Shown here one piece after another: positions 34,575 through 42,222 of a DNA stretch of 64,000 bases. The notes below the pieces were generated by a model that ran no database searches, was not told the origin of the DNA, and was given only the letters and a program-made list of their open reading frames with translations. The translations under genes and the position numbers were made by a program. This DNA comes from GWC2-37-13 sp964564535 (GTDB lineage Bacteria > Patescibacteriota > Microgenomatia > UBA1406 > GWC2-37-13). The stretch is taken from assembly GCA_964564535.1 (NCBI GenBank), contig CAZMBH010000001.1:1-64000 (forward strand). The letters are read 5' to 3'. Each line of letters starts with the position of its first letter. Positions within the stretch are counted from its first letter, which is position 1.

Positions 34575-36326
34575 TTACTGAACTTGTCCAGAATAATCTT
34601 TTGACGTTAATGATGACCCTTGATAATAATGAGAAAGAATTTCTGTATAATTTTTTCCTTGCGAAGCCATACCTAAAGCACCTTCTTGATCTAATCCTAT
34701 TCTATGTCCATATCCGTATGTATAAAAATACCAACCCTGCCCCTGCGTTCCATGAGCATCTGATGAACTTAAAATATCAAACTTAACATATTGTGCTCCG
34801 TAAGCCGTTGATAAAATTAAGAAGTTACCTGGAGAACGAATATTAAAAACTAATCTGAATGTTTGTGCATCTTTTCCAGAAAAGTCAATTGTTTTATTTG
34901 AACCAACAACATGAACATTATTTGTATATTTATTATCTGCAATAGACGCAGATATTGATTGTATTGAGCCAATAGCGTCACCCCCAATCTCACTTTTTAT
35001 TTGATCATGGGATTTGTCTGGGACACTTCCATTTCTTATTGTCCATGTTGTTGCGTCAACAATATCCTCAACTTCTTCGTTGCTCATGGGAGAATTATTA
35101 TTGCTCATATCTCCACCACAAGTGTCGTTATATTGAATTTTTCCGTCCCTACCAATATTGTAATGATATTCCCAACGAAGCGTGCCGATACATCGAGCAT
35201 TGAAATCTCCATTTGCTTTTCCGTCTCCGCCCATATCATTAACGCCAGATGGATAACCACCACCGCCATTCCATGCTTCGTTAGGCGAAAGTGTATATCC
35301 TCCAGAATTACCAGAATAATAGGCTATTATGACACTTCCTCCATTTTGTAAAAACTGACCCTTAGTATCATTGACTGTATTATTCCAATTCTCATCGCCT
35401 GTATTACCAGAATAAACTTGGTCAGCTGTTGTTGAAAAAACATCAAAATCCCTACATGAACTTCTAACCATTTTAAATAGGGCATATGATCTTGCGGCGA
35501 CTACTTGTGATTTAAATGCTTCTTGATAGTTATTAACACTTGACCATGCACGAGGCATTTCTCCAAGTCCTTTCAAATATTGATCCTCAAAAGGCATCGA
35601 TTCAATATGACCATCGGAAAATTTAACTCGTATTGTTGATGGATAGGAAATTTGTGTTGCTCCGCAAGCTCCTCCTGATGTTTGTGTATCTGCTGACCTA
35701 CCAGCAGCGCTCGCTAATGCTGATTGCTTCGCTGCAACTAACTGTTGTTGTTTTGCAGTTAAATCAGCAATCTGTGTTTTTGTCTGGTTAATTTGTCCAG
35801 CAATAATCAGAGATTGTTTATCTACTTCTATTTTTGATCTTGCTAATCCTGATTTTTCTATCTCTAATTGTTTTTTTGTGTCTTCAAGATTTTTAACATA
35901 AAGAACGATCTTAATGATCATTTTTTTATCCTCATCAACGATAGTTTTTTGATAAAAAATTTTCCTTAAAGAAGTTGATAAATCATCGGCCACTAGAACA
36001 CTTAGAAAAAGAGTTGAGTTTTTATTAACGTTTTTATAGTAAGATTTTGCTCTTTCATTGAGGAGTTCTTTTTGATATGACAACGCCTGTTCGCCTTTCC
36101 TCACCTCAATTTCTTTTTTGTTGATCTCTTCCTCCAACAAGTTTAATTTGTTCTTTATTTCATTTAATCTTACGTTTAGATCTTGATAGTTAGCCTCTTT
36201 GCTGTTTAAATCTTTTTTTAATGAGTTAATCGCATTGTTAATATCATCCAGTTCGTCAGCCTTAACAACTATAATAAATGATAAGAACATTACCAACAAA
36301 AATACTCCGAACAAAAACTTCTTCAT
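34575..36326 (-). CDS. secreted SpoIID/LytB-domain protein with N-terminal coiled coil
   Basis: A 583-residue protein: signal peptide (about 1-23), coiled coil (about 24-195, similar to the PcsB/CwlO N-terminal region), then the SpoIID/LytB domain with SYPSTIRVKFSDGHIESMPFE and MPRAWSSVNNYQEAFKSQVVAARSYALFKM. SpoIID cuts denuded glycan strands of peptidoglycan. In this location it could open the wall for the nearby secretion-like complex, as VirB1 does (inference). A TATAAT box 6 nt before the ATG suggests a leaderless mRNA. Confidence 0.85.
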   Translation of the reverse strand: MKKFLFGVFLLVMFLSFIIVVKADELDDINNAINSLKKDLNSKEANYQDLNVRLNEIKNKLNLLEEEINKKEIEVRKGEQALSYQKELLNERAKSYYKNVNKNSTLFLSVLVADDLSTSLRKIFYQKTIVDEDKKMIIKIVLYVKNLEDTKKQLEIEKSGLARSKIEVDKQSLIIAGQINQTKTQIADLTAKQQQLVAAKQSALASAAGRSADTQTSGGACGATQISYPSTIRVKFSDGHIESMPFEDQYLKGLGEMPRAWSSVNNYQEAFKSQVVAARSYALFKMVRSSCRDFDVFSTTADQVYSGNTGDENWNNTVNDTKGQFLQNGGSVIIAYYSGNSGGYTLSPNEAWNGGGGYPSGVNDMGGDGKANGDFNARCIGTLRWEYHYNIGRDGKIQYNDTCGGDMSNNNSPMSNEEVEDIVDATTWTIRNGSVPDKSHDQIKSEIGGDAIGSIQSISASIADNKYTNNVHVVGSNKTIDFSGKDAQTFRLVFNIRSPGNFLILSTAYGAQYVKFDILSSSDAHGTQGQGWYFYTYGYGHRIGLDQEGALGMASQGKNYTEILSHYYQGSSLTSKDYSGQVQ

Positions 36327-36332
36327 TAAATC

Positions 36333-36376
36333 ATTATAGCAATATGGTCGTGGATAATTTTTGCTATACTTTTTTT
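36333..36376. promoter_or_regulatory. divergent leaderless promoters
   Basis: Minus strand: TATAAT (36338-36333) then 6 nt to the spoIID-like ATG. Plus strand: TATACT (36365-36370) then 6 nt to the ATG at 36377. Both start codons sit where transcription should begin. Only 50 nt separate the two genes. Confidence 0.65.
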
Positions 36377-37015
36377 ATGAAAAGGTTTTTGTTTACAATA
36401 ATTATTGTCTTTATTTTCTTATTCAAAACAGGTCAGTTGCCAGTTTATGCCTTAAGACTACCTACTGAAACTCCTACTCCAATTCCCTCTCCAACTGAGA
36501 GTCAACCCACACCAACAAGTGTTATCCATGAACCAACCGGACCCCGCTACGCCGCTTGTGATCTTTGCGGATTTTGTCCACCTAACACCGCCCCGCAGAG
36601 TTGGGCATCTTGTCAAAAATGTCTTTATCCAAACATATCGCCTGACCCAACCGCAATGGAAAGTTTAATTATTGATCCGGAAACTAATCTTCCCCCAGCT
36701 TCTGCTCCCGGACGGCAGTATACATTCTTAGGTTGCCTTGGAAGCGGAGGAGGATTTGGTGAGGAAGGGGCAGCCGGAAGCGTTGTTCAATCAATCCTAA
36801 ACATTATCTTTTCTGGAGCCGGCGGAATTGCTTTCCTTTACTTGATCTACGGATCTTTTGTTGTGGCTACTTCTCAAGCTAATCCAGAAAAACTAAATTA
36901 TGGGAAGAGGGTGGTTTATGGAGCTATCGCCGGTTTAATTTTTACCCTAGCCTCAGTGTTTATTGTTAAATTTATCGCCTCGGGAATACTGAAGATACCG
37001 GGATTTGGAGAATAA
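36377..37015 (+). CDS. VirB2/TrbC-like small membrane protein with Cys-rich ectodomain
   Basis: About 212 residues. A signal peptide, a Pro/Thr-rich linker, then a Cys-rich segment (CDLCGFCPP ... CQKCLYP), and two C-terminal membrane helices: IFSGAGGIAFLYLIYGSFVVAT and VVYGAIAGLIFTLASVFIV. The helix pair with a short basic loop resembles VirB2/TrbC pilins and related CPR proteins. The reading frame is open 33 codons upstream, but the TATACT box and the signal peptide favour 36377. Confidence 0.55.
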   Translation: MKRFLFTIIIVFIFLFKTGQLPVYALRLPTETPTPIPSPTESQPTPTSVIHEPTGPRYAACDLCGFCPPNTAPQSWASCQKCLYPNISPDPTAMESLIIDPETNLPPASAPGRQYTFLGCLGSGGGFGEEGAAGSVVQSILNIIFSGAGGIAFLYLIYGSFVVATSQANPEKLNYGKRVVYGAIAGLIFTLASVFIVKFIASGILKIPGFGE

Positions 37016-37017
37016 TA

Positions 37018-37392
37018 TTACTTCTTTCCAACTTTCCTCAAAAAACTACCACCTGCTAAGCCTGAAAAAAGAATCGGAATAAATATTGTTGGTAAGCCTG
37101 CTGACGGAATTGATTTTGGGGAAGTATTTTTATACGTATTGTTTTCAGCATTACTGATCGTTATTGACGATAGTGGTTTTTGAGTTGGGGTAGGGGTAGG
37201 ACTAACTTTCTTTAAGAAACTGAAAAAACCACCGGTATTTTTTTTAACTGGAGTAGGAGAAATAACAGTGTTTGTATTTGCGGTTGAGCTGGTTTTACTT
37301 TTTAAATTAATTTTACCTGTGACTACGGCAAAAAAAACCAAGACGACAACCAAGCCCAAAACAAATGAAATTACCTTGTTAAAACTATCCAT
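37018..37392 (-). CDS. small envelope protein with Pro/Thr linker and C-terminal sorting-like motif
   Basis: A 124-residue hypothetical: an N-terminal membrane helix (about 8-26), a low-complexity region with VSPTPTPTQKP, and a C-terminal SIPSAGLPTIFIPILFSGLAGG ending in a basic tail. That ending looks like the short hydrophobic sorting signals of CPR surface proteins. Function unknown. Its 3' end is 2 nt from the convergent VirB2-like gene. Confidence 0.6.
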   Translation of the reverse strand: MDSFNKVISFVLGLVVVLVFFAVVTGKINLKSKTSSTANTNTVISPTPVKKNTGGFFSFLKKVSPTPTPTQKPLSSITISNAENNTYKNTSPKSIPSAGLPTIFIPILFSGLAGGSFLRKVGKK

Positions 37393-37450
37393 ATAGTATT
37401 TATTATATCATATAATTGACAGAGTTCAACTTTATTAGTATTCTATACGT

Positions 37451-38002
37451 ATGAACGAAAATCCCCAAATAAAATTTTCATGGAGAGCTCCATTACGCCC
37501 CTATAAAAAACAGTCTTCCCTTATTCTTAAGTTTTATCTAACGGTTGCCTTGTTATTGTCATTAATTGTGTTTTTTTTCGGAGATAAAATACTGATTATT
37601 CCTATTTGGGCGTTAGTTTTTATTTTTTATGTTTTGACGATTACCCCCCCGCCGGAGGTCGAGAATAAGATCACCACTTTTGGAATTGATGCAGCAGGGG
37701 TTACTTTACGTTGGGAAATGCTCTCTCATTTTTATTTCGGAAAAAGATTCGGTTTTTATACCTTAACCGTTGTATCCCAGTCCCCATATTTTTACCACCT
37801 TTATCTGGTCGTTCCAACCGACGAAATGAAAAAAAAACTTATCACAATTTTATCTTCCCACCTTCTCTATCAGGAAACTCCCCAGAAAACGATTACCGAT
37901 AAAATGTTAGATTGGATTTCCGCCATTATTCCCGAAGAGGAAGCTACTACGAAGACAGATCTTCAAGCCGTTTCTGAAAGACTGAGGCAGGCATCTCTTT
38001 AA
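37451..38002 (+). CDS. membrane protein of unknown function, two helices
   Basis: A 183-residue protein with two adjacent membrane helices (about 26-65) and a soluble C-terminal domain beginning TPPPEVENKITTFGIDAAGVTLRWE, which looks like a PH-like/YcxB-type beta domain. The last 56 nt overlap the convergent PIN-domain gene on the other strand. TATTCT (37439-37444) lies 6 nt before the ATG: probably leaderless. No named family. Confidence 0.6.
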   Translation: MNENPQIKFSWRAPLRPYKKQSSLILKFYLTVALLLSLIVFFFGDKILIIPIWALVFIFYVLTITPPPEVENKITTFGIDAAGVTLRWEMLSHFYFGKRFGFYTLTVVSQSPYFYHLYLVVPTDEMKKKLITILSSHLLYQETPQKTITDKMLDWISAIIPEEEATTKTDLQAVSERLRQASL

Positions 38003-38573
38003 TCCCAAAAGTTCTTCCCCAAGACAAAACCCCTTCGTCGCTGGTTACTAAAAACCCATCAACCTCTTTTGACAGAACAATAAGGTCTAAGTCAGCCACA
38101 CTATCTAAAAAGCCTGTTCTTGTTGCGTTTCGATAACGGTCGCGAAAGTTTTTTATAAATTTTCCAATCATTATTTGAAATTCTTTCTTCGATTCAAATT
38201 TTTTACCATCGGACATTTCACCGGCTTTAGTTATTTCTTCCTCGGCAATATTAAGCCCACGATAACTGCGGTTGCGGATATCTTCAATTAAATTATAGAA
38301 GACCTGACTGGAAAAATTTATAACTGCAGGGTTTGGTGACTTAACATTAATAACCGATAAAAAGCTTTTGATAAATTCTTGATTTTTGTCTTCAAAAAAA
38401 CTTAAAAATTCATCTACAATCCGCGGGGGCATATAGAAAGCAGCTTTAGAGTTTTTTTTAAGTTTCTTTATTGTTTCGGTAAGTTTTTTAACAATCTCTT
38501 CCGTATTTTTTCCCATCCCAAGACCTGCTCCGATATTAAAGAACAAGTTTGTGTCTAGTATAAAATTTTCCAT
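37947..38573 (-). CDS. RNA ligase partner protein (PIN domain)
   Basis: A 208-residue PIN-fold protein: LDTNLFFNIGAGLGMG, FYMPPRIVDEFLSFF and DLDLIVLSKEVDGFLVTSDEGVLSWG match the RNA-ligase-partner family (MJ1548-type, TIGR03875), which is normally encoded beside an archaeal-type RNA ligase. No RNA ligase is seen here; the upstream neighbour is dnaN, with a 1-nt gap. The conserved aspartates argue for a working nuclease. Confidence 0.78.
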   Translation of the reverse strand: MENFILDTNLFFNIGAGLGMGKNTEEIVKKLTETIKKLKKNSKAAFYMPPRIVDEFLSFFEDKNQEFIKSFLSVINVKSPNPAVINFSSQVFYNLIEDIRNRSYRGLNIAEEEITKAGEMSDGKKFESKKEFQIMIGKFIKNFRDRYRNATRTGFLDSVADLDLIVLSKEVDGFLVTSDEGVLSWGRTFGIKEMPASVFQKRLEDLSS

Positions 38574-38574
38574 A

Positions 38575-39672
38575 TTACCCCTGTATCCTCACCGGCATTA
38601 TTATATGAAAAAAATTATTAACCCCTTCTATCTTAAAAACGACAGGTGCATCTGACCTTAATAATTCAATTATAATTTTTTTCTTTGGGGCTGATTTTAA
38701 AAAATCGATCAAATATTTATAGTTAAATGCGATCTTTTGAGTCTCTCCTTCGATCAGGGCTTCCTGGTAGACAACATCTTCTTCTCCTTGGCCAACTTTT
38801 GGGATAAATTTTACAGAGTCTTTTTCAACTTCCATTATTATAATATTTGAAAATTCTTTAGAAAAAACTGAGACCAGCTTAACGCTTCTTAAAAATTCTT
38901 CTGCGTCTATTGTGACGGTTGTTTTTTTCTCGATGGGAATAACCTTTTCAAATGGGGGATACTCACCCTCGATCATCCGGGCATAGATATCGTTTTCTCC
39001 AATAAAAAAAGCTAAAAGTTTTTCTTCCTTCAGATAAGAAAATTCTATCTCTGTTTCCTTACCAATAATCCTCTGTGCATTTATTAAAAACCCTGAGGGA
39101 ATAATCATTGAAGAGAATGGAAGGCCTTTTTTTAATGTTAAAAGGGAGAGCCTAAATCCGTCCGTAGCCACCAATTGAAGATTTTCCTCATCTGTCACAA
39201 AATTAATCCCTGTTAAAACTGGTCTGGTTTCGTCATTAGAAACTGAAAAAAACAAAAGTGGAAGATTCTCTTTAAAAAATGAGGTTTTTATTTTTTGCCT
39301 TTCATCTTCATTTTTTGGAGGAAAAGGAAAGTCTTTGTCAGAAAAAAGGGGGAACTGCCCTTTTATTTTCCCTTGGACTATTACAATCGCTTTTTCTTTT
39401 ATTTCTACCTCAATTTTTGATTCTGGAAGAAGCGATAAAAATTCAATAATTTTTTTTGGTTCAATGATTATTTTAAATTTATTATCGCCCTCGTTCTTTA
39501 AGGTTGTGTGGAAAAAATAATTTAAATCGGTCGAATAAAAATGAATTTTTTTTTCTTCTCCAACAATACAAACTCCTTGGAGCGATGTTGACGATGATAG
39601 TTTTGAGGATGTAAAGTGAGAAGATAATTCTAATTTTTCCAAAAAATCGTTTTTTGATAAAAGTATTTTCAT
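38575..39672 (-). CDS. dnaN: DNA polymerase III sliding clamp (beta subunit)
   Basis: A 365-residue ring-forming processivity factor. Three clamp folds are visible: KIIIEPKKIIEFLSLLPES in the first, NDETRPVLTGINFVTDEENLQLVATDGFRLSLL in the second, and FNYKYLIDFLKSA in the third, with the C-terminal HIIMPVRI that closes the peptide-binding pocket. It follows dnaA across a 124-nt gap with DnaA-box-like sites. Confidence 0.96.
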   Translation of the reverse strand: MKILLSKNDFLEKLELSSHFTSSKLSSSTSLQGVCIVGEEKKIHFYSTDLNYFFHTTLKNEGDNKFKIIIEPKKIIEFLSLLPESKIEVEIKEKAIVIVQGKIKGQFPLFSDKDFPFPPKNEDERQKIKTSFFKENLPLLFFSVSNDETRPVLTGINFVTDEENLQLVATDGFRLSLLTLKKGLPFSSMIIPSGFLINAQRIIGKETEIEFSYLKEEKLLAFFIGENDIYARMIEGEYPPFEKVIPIEKKTTVTIDAEEFLRSVKLVSVFSKEFSNIIIMEVEKDSVKFIPKVGQGEEDVVYQEALIEGETQKIAFNYKYLIDFLKSAPKKKIIIELLRSDAPVVFKIEGVNNFFHIIMPVRIQG

Positions 39673-39796
39673 TGGTTTAAATTGTTTTTAATCTATTTAT
39701 AGTAGTAATAGAGTGTGTGTATAAGTGTATAAAAATAAGATTAGATTTTCAAGACAAAAAGAACCTGAAAAAAAACATGTGTAAAGGCAGTGGAAA
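39673..39796. other. dnaA-dnaN intergenic region with DnaA-box-like sites (possible origin part)
   Basis: TGTGTATAA at 39716-39724 is the reverse complement of the DnaA box TTATACACA; AGTGTATAA at 39724-39732 and TGTGTAAAG at 39778-39786 are one- to three-mismatch relatives. AT-rich DNA (about 39733-39755) lies between. Like the bipartite origins of some bacteria, it may work with the cluster upstream of dnaA. Confidence 0.45.
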
Positions 39797-41131
39797 CTAT
39801 GTTGATTGAAACAAAGATTGGGTGATGGTATCAACCTCTTTTTTTAAATTTAGATCATGAAGAAGAAGATTACTGATTTTTTGTTTGGCATGTAGGGCTG
39901 TTGTATGATCCTTTCGGTTTAGTATGCCGGCCGTTTCAGATAAGGTTAAACCCAACTCTTTTTGAAGAAGATACATTGTTATTTGCCTATAAAAAGCAAT
40001 CGATGCGGCCCTAGAAGGACTTTTAAGATGGGATTGTTTGATGTTGTAAAAAGAGCAAACGGTTTTTATTACCTCAGACGGATTAACTCTTTTTCTTTCC
40101 TTTTCTCCGTTTTGGGAAAAAAACATTTCAACCGCCTCTAAGTCTATTTTTTCTTTTATTCCTAAAACTTTAGCATAAATAGAAAGAAGAGCTCCCTCAA
40201 GACCCCTGCAATCAATAATTCTTTCAGCAATGATCTTTACCGCCTCAATATCTACCTCAATATTTTTCTCCTTAGCTTTAATGAGTAAGATAGCCGATCT
40301 TAATTCAAAGTCAGGAGGCTGAATATCAACGGTCAAACCCCCTAAAAATCTGGAGTGTAGGCGGTCTTCCAGGTTTTTAATTGCGCTAGGAGGTCTGTCC
40401 GACGTCAAGATTATCTGACCTCCTGCAGAGGCGATTGCATTGAAGGTATGAAAAAACTCTTCCTGGACTGCGTTTTTACCAGCTATAAACTGAATGTCGT
40501 CAACAATAAGCAGATTTAAATACCTGTATTTTTTTCTGAAACGACCGGTAGCTTTTTCCCGGATTGATTCGATTAACTCGTTGGTAAAATTATCTCCAGG
40601 GCAAAAATAAACCTTTTTGGTTGGGTCCGTCTCAAGGATCTTTTTGGCTACGGATTGAGAGATGTGCGTTTTCCCAACCCCAACCCCTCCGTATAAGAAT
40701 AAAGGGTTATAAGCGCTTCCGGGGTTATTAACCACTGCCTGGGCAGCTGCATAAGCAACCTGGTTAGAAGTAGAAACGGCAAAATTATCAAAATTATATT
40801 TTTTATTTAATCCTGATCTAACAAAAATATCTTCAATACTTGGTTCAAAAGAGAGAAGTGGCGGAGTGACCTTAATTTTAGATGGGGCTTTAATAATAAA
40901 TGTAATTTGAGCCTTTTTTTGTGAATGGTCAAAAAAATCAGACTCAATTTTATTAATTCTTTTTTCCAAAAAATCATAAGCCCCCTGGCTGACAACAGTA
41001 AGGGTTATTTGTTCATCTGTCGATTCAATTATTTTTGCCTGTTTTAATAAAGAAGGCATAACAGAGTTTTTTCCTTCTTTTTCTCTGACCTTTTCTACAA
41101 ACCCTTCCCAATAAGAGGATAATAAAGACAT
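39797..41131 (-). CDS. dnaA: chromosomal replication initiator DnaA
   Basis: A 444-residue AAA+ initiator. Domain I is about 1-80; Walker A GGVGVGKTHI at about 147-156; Walker B NLLIVDDIQFI; sensor ILTSDRPPSAI; the domain IV DNA-binding signature KDHTTALHAKQKI near residue 410. Its promoter contains its own binding sites (41142-41160), so autoregulation is likely. Confidence 0.97.
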   Translation of the reverse strand: MSLLSSYWEGFVEKVREKEGKNSVMPSLLKQAKIIESTDEQITLTVVSQGAYDFLEKRINKIESDFFDHSQKKAQITFIIKAPSKIKVTPPLLSFEPSIEDIFVRSGLNKKYNFDNFAVSTSNQVAYAAAQAVVNNPGSAYNPLFLYGGVGVGKTHISQSVAKKILETDPTKKVYFCPGDNFTNELIESIREKATGRFRKKYRYLNLLIVDDIQFIAGKNAVQEEFFHTFNAIASAGGQIILTSDRPPSAIKNLEDRLHSRFLGGLTVDIQPPDFELRSAILLIKAKEKNIEVDIEAVKIIAERIIDCRGLEGALLSIYAKVLGIKEKIDLEAVEMFFSQNGEKERKRVNPSEVIKTVCSFYNIKQSHLKSPSRAASIAFYRQITMYLLQKELGLTLSETAGILNRKDHTTALHAKQKISNLLLHDLNLKKEVDTITQSLFQST

Positions 41132-41234
41132 AATTTAACAATGTGGATAACTTATCCACAAATAATAAACAAGTCCACAGTAGTTGTCAATAGGTCTAAA
41201 TATGTCTAATAAGTCTAATCGGTCTAATTTGACC
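41132..41234 (-). promoter_or_regulatory. dnaA promoter and probable oriC: inverted DnaA boxes plus TTAGAC array
   Basis: Minus-strand order: four TTAGAC repeats (plus-strand GTCTAA at 41222, 41213, 41204 and 41194; spacing 9, 9 and 10 bp), -35 TTGACA (41190-41185), 17-nt spacer, -10 TATTAT (41167-41162), then two consensus DnaA boxes head to head (TGTGGATAA 41142-41150 and TTATCCACA 41152-41160), then ATG at 41131. GGTC-N6-GACC (41221-41234) caps the array. The DnaA boxes lie on the transcript start region. The nature of the TTAGAC-binding factor is unknown. Confidence 0.7.
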
Positions 41235-41244
41235 AATATGAAGA

Positions 41245-42108
41245 TTAAAGTTCGCCCAATCCTTCTTTCTTCTGGATTTCTTCCTTAACAACGTTTAAGA
41301 AACGTTCTGTTGAGGAAAGTCTTCGATGCCCGACAAGCTTAGCGATGTATTCGACCGAGGCACCATTTTTCAATTGATGAGCAATAAAAGTGTTTCTAAA
41401 ATCATTAACAGTTGCTTTCTCAATCCCAACCTCGCGGAAACAACGGGAAATAATTTGACGAATATTTCTAATTAATAGAGGGTGGCCGGTTCGAGTAATA
41501 AAAAGATGACCATCATTTTTTTGATTAGGGCGATCCTTTATATATTCTTCAATGGATTTCTTAACAGCCTTGTTTAAAGGAATCTCACGGGTTGGCGTTT
41601 TTCCATATTGACAGATATGAATAGTTGATTCTTTAATATCCTCGTTTTTAAGTCCGGCCAATTCTCCGATTTTGATACCTGTTTGTAAAAGGATTTCAAC
41701 AAGCGCATAGGTTCGTGGTTCTTCTTTGGCGAAATCTCTTAGAGCCCGGTATTCTAACTTTGAGAATATGCGGGGGGCTGATTGGATATATTTAGGATGA
41801 GAAACATCAAGCGAAGGATTTTGATCAATAATTCCATCGTTTTTGATATATCGGAAAAAAGTTCTTATAGAATTCAATTTTCTCGAAGCTGATTTTTTTG
41901 TATAGTTATCATTAATTAGTTTTCCAATGAAGCCGTCAATATGTTCTTTTTTTATTTCACGAACATCGGTGATCTCTTGTGAAGACAAATAACCGACAAA
42001 TTGTTCGAGATCCTTCTTATAGGCTACGATCGTAAAAGACGATTTTCCCTGTGATTCCAGGTATTTTACAAACCTAGTAACCAGGGAAGGTAACAAGATA
42101 TTTTCCAT
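41245..42108 (-). CDS. Xer-type tyrosine recombinase homologue with degenerate active site
   Basis: A 287-residue protein with the XerC/D plan: a core-binding SAM-like domain (1-100, FVKYLESQGKSSFTIVAYKKDL) and a catalytic domain. Against the RKHRHY hexad, box I reads TGIKIGEL (Lys146 instead of Arg), box II reads VNDFRNT (Asn235 instead of His, Arg238 kept), His261 is kept (LVGHRR), and the nucleophile is STERF (Phe270, codon TTC, instead of Tyr). Strand cleavage should be impossible, so it is probably a DNA-binding protein. Next to the dnaA promoter and TTAGAC array, a role at the origin is conceivable (inference). Confidence 0.85.
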   Translation of the reverse strand: MENILLPSLVTRFVKYLESQGKSSFTIVAYKKDLEQFVGYLSSQEITDVREIKKEHIDGFIGKLINDNYTKKSASRKLNSIRTFFRYIKNDGIIDQNPSLDVSHPKYIQSAPRIFSKLEYRALRDFAKEEPRTYALVEILLQTGIKIGELAGLKNEDIKESTIHICQYGKTPTREIPLNKAVKKSIEEYIKDRPNQKNDGHLFITRTGHPLLIRNIRQIISRCFREVGIEKATVNDFRNTFIAHQLKNGASVEYIAKLVGHRRLSSTERFLNVVKEEIQKKEGLGEL

Positions 42109-42155
42109 AACACCCTATAATATAACATAAAGTTTTTATAAAATCAAGGATTCTC

Positions 42156-42184
42156 TTGATAATGGGTTTTCCATTTGGTATATT
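42156..42184 (+). promoter_or_regulatory. promoter of the S1 gene
   Basis: TTGATA (42156-42161), 17-nt spacer, TATATT (42179-42184). A leader of about 30 nt carries AAGGAGA, a good Shine-Dalgarno site 9 nt before the ATG at 42223, unlike most genes in the window. Confidence 0.7.
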
Positions 42185-42222
42185 ATTAGTCTCGGAGTCG
42201 TGAAAAAGGAGAAATTTAAATA

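Noticed and set aside
41194..41227. DnaA-trio element
   Set aside because: The repeats are 9-10 bp apart with a GTCTAA core. DnaA-trios are contiguous 3-mers next to a DnaA box.
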